Notes: a model not told the origin generated them from the sequence alone. DNA of 43,049 nt from JBLHKS01 sp047620505 (GCA_047620505.1 JBLHKS010000042.1:1-43049), one strand, 5' to 3'. Positions 8,198 through 17,815 are shown, counted from the stretch's first letter. Made by a program: numbers and translations.

Positions 8198-9559
8198 TCA
8201 GCGGGAACCCCGAACCTCAGGCCGCTTGTCGAGCTTGTTGGCGATGTAAATCGCGGTGATGCAGGTGTCCTCGTATTTGCTCCCGGCATGCACTCCAGCG
8301 ATCTTGATTTCGAGGGTTTCCACCGGTTTGTCGTATCCAGTCAGCGCAACGCCGCGGAGTTCATGCATTCCGCCATCGGGTAAATCCGCGACCCAGGTTT
8401 TCTCGCCATTCGCGGTGATTTCGACCTTCGCAACTCGACAATTCGACTCCCAATTCTGCTCTGAGCTCGCGTAGCCCGGGAGAAAACTCACGTGATGTAC
8501 CGGCAACGGCTGCTTCATCTTGAGAGTGAGCGATTCGCCGATGCCCGGCCCGTCAACGCCTTCAACCCACGCAGTATCCCAATCGTCATCGATGAGATTG
8601 GCCGCGTCGTAGGTTTGATCGCTTTGCGGAGCGAGCGTCGAGCTGGCCTCAACCTCATATCGACTGTGCTCAAACAAAGTCAGACCTTCGCGAAATACAT
8701 ATTCGCCGCCACTCGGGTAATCGCCCTTCGACTTGAGTTTACCCGGGCTGAAAACATAATAAGTTGAGTGAGGCGCGTAGACCTGAATCTTGAGATCGTC
8801 AGCAGCTGCTGGCTCCAGGTTCTCAAAATTCCAAGTGTAAACATTTCCCTCACGGGCGAAACGATCGCGAGGTTCGACTTTGAATTCGCCCGGAAAGAGC
8901 GTGTCCACGATCAAAGTCACGTTGCCCGATTGAATCGGCCCCTTCCAGATCGCCGCACTGGAAAGCGTGTAGCTGAAAGTCGCCGCCGAAACATGGCCGT
9001 CATCAGAAACGTAGGTGCCGACCTCCGCGTAGCCTTGGCGGAATTTCACGCGAACTTCCGCCGTTTCGTTTTTCTCGAAAGGGATCTCGCTCACATACCA
9101 TTTCGTTACCCAAGTCTGGTCGCCTCCCTCAAATTTCTTGCCAGGAACAGGCGTCGGTGCCTTTTCTGTTTTGACGCGTACCTTCAACTCTTTCCCGTTC
9201 TTCAGGATCGAATATCCCACGAGATCGATCGGCGAAATGCCGGTTTCATTTTCTTCGCCCCGCTTCAGATCCGGAGCGAGCGTCGTGCAAGGAAATCCCA
9301 CCTCGATGCGGCGTTTCCGGCCCGGATTTCTCAGCTGATAAACGACCTCGACCTCGGCGTCCTCCGGTCCGAAAAGGATCGTCAGCTCTTCGGAAACCAT
9401 TTCGACTTCGGCCGTCCCTTTGGGCGAAAAATCCCCAGTCCAACCTTGGTTTTCCACAAAACCGCCGCCATTCGCGAGCATCGAATCAATTCCCGATCCC
9501 AACACGAAGGCAGCCAAAGCAAAAGCTGCAAAAGAACGCACATTCATGGGCAAGATCAT
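8198..9559 (-). CDS. Secreted protein with C-terminal discoidin-like domain
   Basis: 453 aa with a Sec signal in the first 30 residues (MNVRSFAAFALAAFVLGSG). The central part (about 40-270) is a beta-rich region resembling DUF4424-like extracellular modules (EELTILFGPEDAEVEVVYQL, PFEKNETAEVRVKF). The last 150 residues look like the NADase-type glycan-binding/discoidin-like domain: YDAANLIDDDWDTAWVEGVD, then an Asn/Cys-containing strand and a final EIKIAGVHAGSKYEDTCI. Members are envelope or secreted proteins thought to bind carbohydrate. ATG 9559 is kept; ATG 9547 would also preserve the signal peptide. A palindrome copy (8800-8811) encodes PAAAD. Function unknown. Confidence 0.75.
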   Translation of the reverse strand: MILPMNVRSFAAFALAAFVLGSGIDSMLANGGGFVENQGWTGDFSPKGTAEVEMVSEELTILFGPEDAEVEVVYQLRNPGRKRRIEVGFPCTTLAPDLKRGEENETGISPIDLVGYSILKNGKELKVRVKTEKAPTPVPGKKFEGGDQTWVTKWYVSEIPFEKNETAEVRVKFRQGYAEVGTYVSDDGHVSAATFSYTLSSAAIWKGPIQSGNVTLIVDTLFPGEFKVEPRDRFAREGNVYTWNFENLEPAAADDLKIQVYAPHSTYYVFSPGKLKSKGDYPSGGEYVFREGLTLFEHSRYEVEASSTLAPQSDQTYDAANLIDDDWDTAWVEGVDGPGIGESLTLKMKQPLPVHHVSFLPGYASSEQNWESNCRVAKVEITANGEKTWVADLPDGGMHELRGVALTGYDKPVETLEIKIAGVHAGSKYEDTCITAIYIANKLDKRPEVRGSR

Positions 9560-9601
9560 ACCCGGACTCTCAAGAAATCGCCAGCCAACAATCGGCGGGA
9601 A

Positions 9602-10111
9602 TCAGAACGGGAAACGAATGCCGAAACGAGCGATCGTGAAACCGTCGTCACCTTCGACAAAGTTGTAAACGCCGTCGGCGAAGATCCCGAGGTTGTTCAA
9701 TCCGTTCGGACGAAAATCAACGCCTCCACCGACACGGTAAATCCCGTCAGTCGATCCATTGGTCCGCAAACCGCCGCCAAAAACGAGATATGGCGAAATT
9801 CCGGCCCCGGAGTCCGGGTAGCGAAGCGCAAGATCCGCAGTAATCGTGTGGACTTCGCTTTCAAACGCGAAAGCCGCGTAGCTCACGTCGATTCCAACGC
9901 TCTCGGTAAAAAAATGGGAAAGCATGATGCCGCCCCCGAATTCGTCGCCGTTTTCGGTGAATGCACCCGCAGCAAACGGACTGATTTCCAAACCTGAAGC
10001 GAAACTTACCGGGTCTTTCGGCTCGATCACCACGGTATCCTTGTCATCACCAGCGTACCCAAGGCCGAAGCCCAGCGCGGTGGAGACAAGAAAATACAAT
10101 GATTTTTTCAC
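9602..10111 (-). CDS. Small outer-membrane beta-barrel protein
   Basis: 169 aa. A signal peptide (MKKSLYFLVSTALGFGLGYA) is followed by alternating hydrophobic/polar strands typical of an eight-stranded OmpA/OmpX-like barrel: FGGGIMLSHFFTESVGIDVSY, TADLALRYP, YLVFGGGLRT, RVGGGVDFRP, FADGVYNF. It ends in ARFGIRFPF with a terminal Phe, the usual barrel-assembly signal. It lies 42 bp downstream of the discoidin-domain gene's start on the same strand, so the two may be co-transcribed. Likely a structural or adhesion-type outer-membrane protein; no enzyme motif is present. Confidence 0.8.
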   Translation of the reverse strand: MKKSLYFLVSTALGFGLGYAGDDKDTVVIEPKDPVSFASGLEISPFAAGAFTENGDEFGGGIMLSHFFTESVGIDVSYAAFAFESEVHTITADLALRYPDSGAGISPYLVFGGGLRTNGSTDGIYRVGGGVDFRPNGLNNLGIFADGVYNFVEGDDGFTIARFGIRFPF

Positions 10112-10259
10112 TGGCTAAACGTGGGTTTGATTCCTCCAGAATCAAGAGAAATCTCAAAACTCACAGAGAGTTCTACGGGCTTCACAGAAGATTATTTCAA
10201 ACAATCTCGCCGCTCGCCTTTGTTGACGACCGGTCGCCGAAGTGCTCATTCTCGGCTCC

Positions 10260-11123
10260 ATGCTTGCCTCGATCATTGTCTCCGTCATTCTGCCGCTCGT
10301 CCTGGCCTTCATCATGTTCTCACTCGGCCTCGGGCTACGGCTGGCGGATTTCGCACGCGTGTTCAAATATCCGAAGGTGTTTACGATTGGCTTGTTGAAT
10401 CAGCTCATTTTGCTACCGCTCGTCGCTTACGGAATCGTCCTGACATTTCGCCTATCGCCGGAGCTGGCGATTGGAACGATGATTCTGGCGTTCTCACCTG
10501 GCGGTGTGACGAGCAATTTGCTTGCCCGGCTGGCGAAAGGAAACGCGCCGGTTTCAATTTCCCTCACAGCGGTGGTTAGCCTGCTTTCCGTCATCACCGT
10601 TCCGATCCTGGTTGGGCTCACGTTTAAACATTTTCAGGGAGACGCGACTCAGGAGATCGATGTCACAATGTTAGGCGTCAAAATGTTCTTGCTCACTGCC
10701 GTTCCAGTAGGACTTGGAATGCTGCTGACGGCAAAGACTTCTGGCTTCGTTGAGAAGGCTTCGAAGGTGATTTCGAATATCGCGATGGGCCTGTTCATGC
10801 TCGTAATTATCGCGGCGATCGCTGCAAACTGGAAGACGCTGTCGTCCAATCTCCCGACGCTTGGCCCTGCACTGGTTCTGCTGAATATCTTACTGCTCGG
10901 ACTCGGACTTTTAACGGCCAAGCTATCGAAATTATCTTTCGGCGATGCCACGACCGTCGCTATCGAATCGGGCGTTCAGAATGGAACCGTCGCCATCACA
11001 ATTGGGCTCATCGCGATCGGTGCCGAAGGCCTTCCTCCCATCACCGTGCCAGCAGCAGTTTACGGCGTGACCATGTATTTCATCACCCTTCCATTCGTCT
11101 TCTGGAGACGACGATGCGGATAG
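10260..11123 (+). CDS. Bile acid:sodium symporter (BASS) family transporter
   Basis: 287-aa inner-membrane protein with about nine hydrophobic helices. The two family signatures are clear: the SPGGVTSNLLARLAKGN loop that crosses with its partner ESGVQNGTVAITIGL, which together form the substrate/sodium site of BASS carriers. The family moves organic anions such as pantoate, pyruvate or steroids with sodium; the substrate here is unknown. An in-frame GTG at 10242 would add six residues; neither start has a Shine-Dalgarno sequence. It diverges from the barrel gene and converges on the DUF1501 gene across a 39-bp gap that contains an iterated-palindrome copy. Confidence 0.9.
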   Translation: MLASIIVSVILPLVLAFIMFSLGLGLRLADFARVFKYPKVFTIGLLNQLILLPLVAYGIVLTFRLSPELAIGTMILAFSPGGVTSNLLARLAKGNAPVSISLTAVVSLLSVITVPILVGLTFKHFQGDATQEIDVTMLGVKMFLLTAVPVGLGMLLTAKTSGFVEKASKVISNIAMGLFMLVIIAAIAANWKTLSSNLPTLGPALVLLNILLLGLGLLTAKLSKLSFGDATTVAIESGVQNGTVAITIGLIAIGAEGLPPITVPAAVYGVTMYFITLPFVFWRRRCG

Positions 11124-11132
11124 AAATTCCGC

Positions 11133-11144
11133 CAGCAGCTGCTG
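11133..11144. repeat. Intergenic copy of the iterated palindrome
   Basis: A perfect CAGCAGCTGCTG in the 39-bp gap between the convergent stop codons at 11123 and 11163. It is outside any plausible coding frame and is the cleanest evidence that the motif acts at DNA or RNA level. It has only dyad symmetry with no loop and no T-run, so it is not a convincing terminator. Confidence 0.8.
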
Positions 11145-11162
11145 AGTTGGATTAGAATTCGA

Positions 11163-12587
11163 TCAGCCGACTAACTCAGGAATCGCCTTCCCATTGTCGA
11201 CGATCGGAGTTGGGCGGCCGTTGAAGTCTTTGATCGTGACCTTCGAATAGTCGATTCCGAGGTGGTTATAGATCGTCGCCAGAAAATCGTGAGGGCCGCA
11301 GGGCCGCTCGACGACGTCCTCGCCGCGTTTGTCGCTGGCCCCAATCACAGCTCCGGTTTGAATTCCGCCGCCAGCCCAAATGTTAGAGAAAGCGCGCGGC
11401 CAGTGATCGCGGCCGGGCTGCAACGTGCCAGTCGCGCCACTTGCGTTGCCAGCGCCGGTGCTGCGGCCGTACTTGATCTTGGGCGTGCGGCCGAACTCGC
11501 CGGTTACGACCACGAGCACCCGCTTGTCGAGTCCGCGCGCATAAATATCTTCGATCAGCGCGGAGACAGCCTGGTCGTAAGTCGGCATCCGGAAACGCAA
11601 CGCTTCAAACTGATGCTGGTTCACGGCGTGATCGTCCCAGTTGTTGACTCGCCCGCAAAGCGGCCCGCTGAGAGTGCTCGTGACGACATCGACACCGGCT
11701 TCGACCAAGCGGCGCGCCATCAGCAGCTGCTGGCCCCAGCGATTGCGTCCGTAGCGGTCGCGGGTCTGGGCGTCCTCTTGGCTAAGATCAAACGCGTCGC
11801 GAGTTTGTGAGTTTGTCAGGAGGCTCATCGCCTGCGTTTCAAATTCATCAAGCGCGCCGAGTTCACCCTCGGTATCGAAGTCTCGCTCGAGCTTGTCGAG
11901 GCTCTTGCGCAAGGCGAGTTTGTTGCTAAGCCGCTTCGTCTCGGCGGGATCGCTTAACCCAATGTTAGGCACCTTAAAGTTAGGTCGATTCGGATCTTCG
12001 GAGACAGCGAAAGCCGAATAGGCGTCTCCAAGAAAGGCGGGGCCGCTGTAGTTGGCCGGCGTTGGATTCACACTGACGTAATGCGGTAGCGGGTTGCTTT
12101 GGTCGCCCTGCTGCGAACGCAGGTAGTTCGTTACCGACATCCAATCGGGCAACCGCGGCTTAGGTTTATCGCGCGTGTCGGAATCGCCGGAAAACATCTG
12201 CATCGATCCGGCCGGATGACCGCCCGCGCCCTGGTGCATCGAGCGAAGAATCGTGTATTTGTCGGCGATCTTCGACAGCATCGGCAACAACTCAGTGACT
12301 CTCGTGCCGGGAACGTTCGTTGGGATCGTTTTAAACGGACCGCTGTACTCGCTGCCGCTATCTGGCTTAGGATCCCAAGTGTCGACATGAGATTGTCCTC
12401 CGGGAAGCCACACCATGAGAACGGCGGTTTTTTCGTTAGCTGGCTTGAGCGCGTTCTCGGCTTGCAGCTGCAAAAGGGCAGGCCAGCTGAGCGAAGAAAA
12501 TCCAGCTAAGCCGAATTGCATGAACCCGCGGCGATTGAGCGGGCCTCCGCAGCGAGAAATTGGGGGTGGTGTCAGGATGGACGACAT
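11163..12587 (-). CDS. DUF1501 family Tat-exported protein
   Basis: 474 aa. The N-terminus carries a twin-arginine signal (LNRRGFMQFGLAGFSSLSWP) and the body is the sulfatase-like DUF1501 fold common in Planctomycetota and Verrucomicrobiota. Landmarks: VLMVWLPGGQSHVDTWDPKP with probable metal-binding Asp/His, RSMHQGAGGHPAGSMQMFSG, DHAVNQHQFEALR and VVVTGEFGRTPK followed later by GRDHWPRAFSNIWAGGG. The start at 12587 (MSSILTPP) puts the Tat motif about 19 residues in. It is the last gene of a four-gene operon, 26 bp after the cytochrome-WD40 gene. Family enzymatic activity has not been firmly established. A palindrome copy (11721-11732) encodes QQLL. Confidence 0.93.
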   Translation of the reverse strand: MSSILTPPPISRCGGPLNRRGFMQFGLAGFSSLSWPALLQLQAENALKPANEKTAVLMVWLPGGQSHVDTWDPKPDSGSEYSGPFKTIPTNVPGTRVTELLPMLSKIADKYTILRSMHQGAGGHPAGSMQMFSGDSDTRDKPKPRLPDWMSVTNYLRSQQGDQSNPLPHYVSVNPTPANYSGPAFLGDAYSAFAVSEDPNRPNFKVPNIGLSDPAETKRLSNKLALRKSLDKLERDFDTEGELGALDEFETQAMSLLTNSQTRDAFDLSQEDAQTRDRYGRNRWGQQLLMARRLVEAGVDVVTSTLSGPLCGRVNNWDDHAVNQHQFEALRFRMPTYDQAVSALIEDIYARGLDKRVLVVVTGEFGRTPKIKYGRSTGAGNASGATGTLQPGRDHWPRAFSNIWAGGGIQTGAVIGASDKRGEDVVERPCGPHDFLATIYNHLGIDYSKVTIKDFNGRPTPIVDNGKAIPELVG

Positions 12588-12613
12588 AGCTGTGTGGGTA
12601 AAATTCGAAAGGA

Positions 12614-15541
12614 CTACTTCATTCCAAAGGCGGCGATTTCCTTGCCATCGGCACCGTTCCAAATGCGTAGAAAGCTGTCTTCGCCGCCTCCGATGATCAG
12701 GGCACCGCTAGGTGTGCTGGCGGCAGCTTGCATGAAGTCTGGGAGCTTGGCGATGGCGCGTATTTGAGCCCCATCGTCGTTTACGATGCGGATGAGATTG
12801 TCGCCAGCGGAGGTGACGATCTGGTTCGTCGCTCCGATGAATTGTAGCGAGGTTACTTCCTTGGTCCAACCGACGATCTTCTTCTTCCGCTCGCCGATAA
12901 TCATGTCCCACGAGTTCACCACTCCGTCGGCACCGGCCGTTGCGAGAACGCGTCCGTCGGAACGGAAAGCGACGCCCGAAACGTAGTGAGTGTGGCCCTC
13001 AAAAAGGTTTGTCTGCTTGCCAGTGGCGACCTCCGTGACGCGCGCGATCATGTCGGCCGCACCGGATGCTAGGAGCTTGCCGTCTGGCGAAAAATCGAGA
13101 CACAGGACGCTGTCGGCGTGCCGCTCCTTCCACGTGGCGCTCGGCTTACCAGTCGCGACATCGAAAAGTATGATGTCGCCAGTTCGAGACGGTTCGCCGC
13201 TGCCCGCTGCCAACGTTTTTCCATCCGGGCTGAAGCAGACGGCATTCACACGATCCGCAAATCCTTCGACTAACACTCTTTCAAGAGTCCATTTCGACGA
13301 AGCCGGCGTGACGGTTAACGTGGAATCGAAGCCGCAAACAGCGAAGGCTCCGTCACCGCGATGAATCAACGAAGCCGTCGTCGTCGAAGCGCCTTGAGCC
13401 TGATCGATCGGCGTTCCCGTCGCGACAGCCCAAACCCTGACCGAACCATCATCGAATGCCGCCGCGACTTGCTCAGCATCGGCAGAAAACGAGACCGCGA
13501 GCGGTTTTGCGTCGACTTTCGTCAGCTCCTTCTTGGCTGAGGCAAGTTCAGCAGCTGCTGAGGTTTGCAACGCCTTCGCCGACTCGCTAGCCTTGTTCGC
13601 GGCGGCGAGTTCCTTCTCGTTTTGCGCTTTGGCGTCGTTGATTTTCTTCTGCTGAGCTTCAGCGTCAGGCACGTTGCTTTTGACCGCCGCCAACGCAGCT
13701 TCGGCGTCGTCGACTTTCGTTTGTGCGGTGATCAGCTTGTCCTTCGCGGTCACAATCGCAGCTTTCAATTTCGCATCCTCTGGCGCTGCTGCGAGCGCCG
13801 CTACCGCTTCGTCGACCACCTTCTGAGCGGCGTCCCTGGCCTCTTGCGCCGGCTTAACGGCCTTCTCGACCGTCGGCAGCTTCTTCTTCATTGCGACGAC
13901 CGCGTCCTTCGCTTTACTTAAAAGCTCGTCAAGGGCCTTGGTCTCGACTCCGATCCGAGTCACCACGGTTTTCTGGAAAGCCTGCTCGAGAATCTGAGCC
14001 GCAATCGTGAATTCGAGCTTCGCGATCTGCCTACTCAATTCGACTCCGCCGCTGAGTTCGGAAATCTGTTTGCCCGTCGTCGTGTCCAAGATTCGAACCG
14101 CACCTTTCGCGTCGCTCGTCACGAGTCGCTTACCATCAGCGGTAAGATCGATTCCTGTGATTCCAGCAGCGGGGATTTCGCGAATCACTTTTGATTCTTT
14201 CAAACTCCAAATCCGAACTTTGCCGTCGCCGCTAGCGGAAACGAGCTGATCCGGTGTGAATCCAGCGGCAAGGGTGGTCGTTCCCGTCGCGCTGTTGAGT
14301 TCAGTGGGGGCGGCAAACGGCAGCGGCCAGATCCGAATGCGATTGTCGCTTCCGCCGGTCGCGATAAACTTTCCATCAGCCGTCCAAGTCAGCGCGGATA
14401 CCGCGACTTTCCGAGCTTCGCTAATTTTCGCAGCAACAGCGTCGGCCTCCTTCTTAGTATTCGTGGAATTTGCTTGGGCGGCCTTGTGAGTTTCGATCGA
14501 CTTAGCGTCTTCTGGAGTCTGCTTCAAAGCCGCGTTGGCAGCGGTTTCCGCCTTAGCAGCTGCTGATTGCTTTTCTTTCGCCGCCTGATGTTGAGCTTCA
14601 AGCACGGAATCCGGCGTGTCCTGCGCGTGAAGGAGTTTTCCATCGGCCAAATTCCAAACGCTCAAGCGCCAACTGGACTCAAAAACAGCAGCGCGCGCGC
14701 CATCGGGCGAAAGGCTAACCAACTGGATTCCAGCTGGACCGACACCGTCGATTTTGCGGATCAACTTGCCGTCAGCCGCATTCAAAATCAGCAACGCGCC
14801 CGCCTTATCCGCGGCGACAATTTGCTTACCATCGGCAGACAGTTCAGACGCCACCAAATTGAGCGCAGCGTCGCCTTTACGACTCGTCGACTTTGCCTTT
14901 TCTTTCCGCCAGATCTTCACTTCGCGGTAACTTCCGGAAGCAAGCCGCTCGCCGTCAGGACTGAACGCAATCGAGTGGATCAGGCCGCGGTGAGCGCTTT
15001 CGCCGTCCTCCCCAATCCGAGTCAGCAGCTGCCGAGTTGCGAGATCGTAGAGGAAAATCGCATTCGATCGACCACAGGCAGCGAAGCGTCCCTCGTCCGA
15101 CATCGCGAGCGCATAAATTGGATGAACGCCCTTCGCGAGCGGCTGCCAAACGACGTTGCGCGCCTGCTGGACCGATGATTTTGCGCCCTCGTCGATCCAC
15201 AGCTTCAAAATCGCGAGCTCCTTCGGCGTGAGCTTTACCGCGCCGGTCTTATTCTTTTTCGGCGGCATCTCAGGATCCGTCGTGTGGCTTGAGGCCTCAA
15301 CCAGATAGCTCTCCGCGCTTTTGCCGGGCACGATCGCTGGCCCGGAATCGCCGCCTTTGAGCATCAACTCCGGCGTCTCCATGTTTAGACCAGCTTTCGT
15401 GGTAGTCTTGTTGTGGCAGGAAATGCAATTTGCCTTCAAGAACGGATAGACATCTCGATAAAAATCCGTCTCCGCCGCCAACGGCGCGACCAGGCCAGTC
15501 AGGAGAAGCCCGGCGAAAAAATGTCCGAATGAGCGTTTCAT
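12614..15541 (-). CDS. Exported cytochrome c-WD40 fusion with coiled-coil insertions
   Basis: 975 aa. A signal peptide (1-23) precedes a planctomycetal-type cytochrome c domain with C39-I-S-C42-H43 and a likely distal Met ligand in DPEMPPKK (about 92). From residue 140 come WD40-like blades, including FSPDGERLASGS, WTADGKFIATGGSDN and FSPDGKLLASGAAD, enough for one or two propellers. Two Ala/Lys/Glu-rich coiled-coil segments interrupt the blades, at about 312-380 and 505-675. Such proteins are likely periplasmic and heme-bearing, perhaps scaffolds. The start overlaps the stop of the upstream gene by ATGA (15538-15541), indicating translational coupling. Palindrome copies at 13549, 14554 and 15558 (the last in the upstream gene) encode Ala triplets. 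Confidence 0.9.
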   Translation of the reverse strand: MKRSFGHFFAGLLLTGLVAPLAAETDFYRDVYPFLKANCISCHNKTTTKAGLNMETPELMLKGGDSGPAIVPGKSAESYLVEASSHTTDPEMPPKKNKTGAVKLTPKELAILKLWIDEGAKSSVQQARNVVWQPLAKGVHPIYALAMSDEGRFAACGRSNAIFLYDLATRQLLTRIGEDGESAHRGLIHSIAFSPDGERLASGSYREVKIWRKEKAKSTSRKGDAALNLVASELSADGKQIVAADKAGALLILNAADGKLIRKIDGVGPAGIQLVSLSPDGARAAVFESSWRLSVWNLADGKLLHAQDTPDSVLEAQHQAAKEKQSAAAKAETAANAALKQTPEDAKSIETHKAAQANSTNTKKEADAVAAKISEARKVAVSALTWTADGKFIATGGSDNRIRIWPLPFAAPTELNSATGTTTLAAGFTPDQLVSASGDGKVRIWSLKESKVIREIPAAGITGIDLTADGKRLVTSDAKGAVRILDTTTGKQISELSGGVELSRQIAKLEFTIAAQILEQAFQKTVVTRIGVETKALDELLSKAKDAVVAMKKKLPTVEKAVKPAQEARDAAQKVVDEAVAALAAAPEDAKLKAAIVTAKDKLITAQTKVDDAEAALAAVKSNVPDAEAQQKKINDAKAQNEKELAAANKASESAKALQTSAAAELASAKKELTKVDAKPLAVSFSADAEQVAAAFDDGSVRVWAVATGTPIDQAQGASTTTASLIHRGDGAFAVCGFDSTLTVTPASSKWTLERVLVEGFADRVNAVCFSPDGKTLAAGSGEPSRTGDIILFDVATGKPSATWKERHADSVLCLDFSPDGKLLASGAADMIARVTEVATGKQTNLFEGHTHYVSGVAFRSDGRVLATAGADGVVNSWDMIIGERKKKIVGWTKEVTSLQFIGATNQIVTSAGDNLIRIVNDDGAQIRAIAKLPDFMQAAASTPSGALIIGGGEDSFLRIWNGADGKEIAAFGMK

Positions 15542-17811
15542 TTTTTCTCAGCGACTTCAGCAGCTGCTGGCTCGGTCGGAGCCGGCTTAACGACTATCCG
15601 GATCGGTTTCGAAACGTAAATATCGACGATGTCTTTCGGGGCAGCTGCTGCCGTGACGGCCTTCATTTTCGTGGTGGCTTTGGCCATTGTCGCTTCGGCC
15701 AGTTTCGCCTTTTCGGCGGCGGCCTTGGCAGCGGCTTCCTGCGCTGCCTTCTTATCATCGGGCGCTCCGGCAATTCCGGCTGCCAGTTTCTTAGCTTCCT
15801 CGGCCACAGCTGCGGCTTCTTTCTCCGCCTTCGTCTGCGCCTCTTCGGCGACTTTCACAGCATCCGGGTTGTATCGATATTTCGCGATTCCGCCGCCGTA
15901 AAAAGCAACCGTGTATTCGCCTGGTGCCACTTTAAGAGCGGCCAGATCGATCTCCGCTTCGTGCGTCTCGGCTTTGAGCGGAATTTCGAAACCCTTGGCC
16001 TTTTCAAACCCAGCTCCGTAGACCTTGAACTTGACCGAGGTCCCGGAAAACTCTTCACGCCAGACCGCCGCGAGCGGAATTTTCAGCGTCTCACCGACTG
16101 TGGCCTCCCAAACCTTGTCTTCGCTGGCGGCGATGCTCAGCGGAGCTTTTTCGGACGGGCTGATCGAAACCGGGATGTCCGCGACGAGTCGAGGAGCGGG
16201 AATTTCCTGCTTAGCATCTTTAACCGGCCACTCCATCGAAGCGAGCCGACACGGATGAGTCACGGCCTTGTCGTTGATCGTCGCGTGCCCAGTTATGTTC
16301 GCCAGAGAGAACGAAGGCTTCGCGTTTTCGTCGGCTGTCAGGATCACATGGCCAACGGATTTGCCAGCCGCGATTTTCAAGCTTGTCGCGGTGACACCAG
16401 CGGGCAGACCCTCCATTTTCATATCAATATCGCCATCGAAACCGTCACGCCGGATCGCCAGAACTTCGAGAGTCATCGCTCCGCCCGCGCGCAACGCCAT
16501 TGGCTTGGAAAACGCGGCGCGATCGCCGTTGCGGAGCGTCAGGTGAACCGCCCAAGCGGTGATTGCGAAATCGGGAGCCGCTTTGCGAACGATGAGGCGG
16601 TAGCGATTGGTCGGCACGTTGCGGGTGCCTCCGAACAGGTCTCGCAGCTGCAGGCGATAGACGCCATCCTCCTTGATTTCGACGCTGCCGAGCACATCTG
16701 GCGAGCCCACATCGTAAGGCGGGCCGTCATAGGAATATCCGTTGCTGGAAACTTTGAGAGGGCTCTTGATGTCGTAAAGTTCAGCGACGTCGGCCAGCGT
16801 TTCCTTGCCGTCTTTCATGGTTACGCTCTGGACGAGCACGAACGGATCGGTCGGCAATCCCATCCGCTCTGAGCCGACTTCTACCCACCAAACTTCGCCT
16901 TTTTTCGCCGAAAATTCGAAAGTGTCGACATCGGACGCAGGGAAAAAACTGCCTTCAACATCGAGAGGCAACTGGACCTTTTCAGCTTCGGAAGCCGCGT
17001 TATTCGGCTCGGCTTCCATCGCCGGAGCCGTCGCGGAAATTCCAGCTGGCGGCCACGACATCGAACTAACCGACAAAGTGGCAGGCTGAGGTCTCACAGG
17101 CCCGTCACCGCTCACTCCCTGAAGCGCTAGCCGATAAAAGTGACGCGCGCTGCCCTGATAAGTCAGGTCGTTAACTTTGATCACGTAGTCGCCACTGGCT
17201 GGCGGCGTGAAATCCAGAATTCCACCCGTTCGATTCACCATCAAATCGCGGCCCTGCGCGTCGGCGATGATCACAACCGGTGTTAGCTTCGAATCGATGC
17301 CAACAGCGGCGCACTCGACGGATACGCGTTTGTCTTTCTCCGCTTTGAACGAGTAGAAGTCGATCATCCGCTGCGTCATCACGGCGTTGCAGATCGAATT
17401 CACTGGAATCTCCATCGCCGTTTCCATCGAGTTGTTCGCTTCGCTGCGCGTCAGTTCAGGCAGCGTGCCAACGGAAAAAGCGCGCGCTGAGGAAATCCCA
17501 AGCCGCGACATCACGCGGACGTCGTGCACGCCAACTGGAGCAGCTGCTGAAATCGTCACGACGAATTTGTTCTCCGACGGCGCTCCATCTGGCCCAATCA
17601 CGGGCTTCGCGGTGATCTCCGGCGTCGAGAAAAGTAACGCGGTTACGTTTTCGATATTCTGGCCTGTGATCGTCACTTCAACGGTGCTGCCGGTCTGACC
17701 GCCCATCGGCATGATCGTTAAAATGCGCGGAGCTGGCAGGCAAACCAACTGAGCAGCTGCTGGCGTGACCACGCAGATAAGAAAAAGGAACAATGTTAGT
17801 TTTCGGAACAT
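15538..17811 (-). CDS. Exported pre-peptidase/IPT-domain protein with coiled coil
   Basis: 757 aa. Signal peptide MFRKLTLFLFLICVVTPAAA, then an IPT/TIG-like beta domain (ILTIMPMGGQTGSTVEVTITG, about 30-115). Two pre-peptidase C-terminal-like domains follow, with the EANNSMETA and AEPNNAASEAE entry motifs and DFYSFKAEKDKRVSVEC / DTFEFSAKKGEVWWVEV strands. The C-terminal third has further beta modules and ends with an Ala/Lys/Glu coiled coil (about 650-715) like those in the cytochrome-WD40 partner. No catalytic motif is visible, so a structural or adhesion role is inferred. It lies 4 bp after the DUF1549 gene and overlaps the next gene by 4 bp. Palindrome copies at 15558, 17538 and 17751 encode Ala triplets. 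Confidence 0.88.
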   Translation of the reverse strand: MFRKLTLFLFLICVVTPAAAQLVCLPAPRILTIMPMGGQTGSTVEVTITGQNIENVTALLFSTPEITAKPVIGPDGAPSENKFVVTISAAAPVGVHDVRVMSRLGISSARAFSVGTLPELTRSEANNSMETAMEIPVNSICNAVMTQRMIDFYSFKAEKDKRVSVECAAVGIDSKLTPVVIIADAQGRDLMVNRTGGILDFTPPASGDYVIKVNDLTYQGSARHFYRLALQGVSGDGPVRPQPATLSVSSMSWPPAGISATAPAMEAEPNNAASEAEKVQLPLDVEGSFFPASDVDTFEFSAKKGEVWWVEVGSERMGLPTDPFVLVQSVTMKDGKETLADVAELYDIKSPLKVSSNGYSYDGPPYDVGSPDVLGSVEIKEDGVYRLQLRDLFGGTRNVPTNRYRLIVRKAAPDFAITAWAVHLTLRNGDRAAFSKPMALRAGGAMTLEVLAIRRDGFDGDIDMKMEGLPAGVTATSLKIAAGKSVGHVILTADENAKPSFSLANITGHATINDKAVTHPCRLASMEWPVKDAKQEIPAPRLVADIPVSISPSEKAPLSIAASEDKVWEATVGETLKIPLAAVWREEFSGTSVKFKVYGAGFEKAKGFEIPLKAETHEAEIDLAALKVAPGEYTVAFYGGGIAKYRYNPDAVKVAEEAQTKAEKEAAAVAEEAKKLAAGIAGAPDDKKAAQEAAAKAAAEKAKLAEATMAKATTKMKAVTAAAAPKDIVDIYVSKPIRIVVKPAPTEPAAAEVAEKK

Positions 17812-17815
17812 GGGT

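Noticed and set aside
15430..16872. A 480-codon open frame on the plus strand opposite the pre-peptidase-domain gene
   Set aside because: It lies antisense to a clearly homologous gene, has no domain likeness, and comes from codon bias of the opposite strand. Similar antisense frames at 8768-9997, 18362-19576, 20579-21421 and 26062-27093 were rejected for the same reason.
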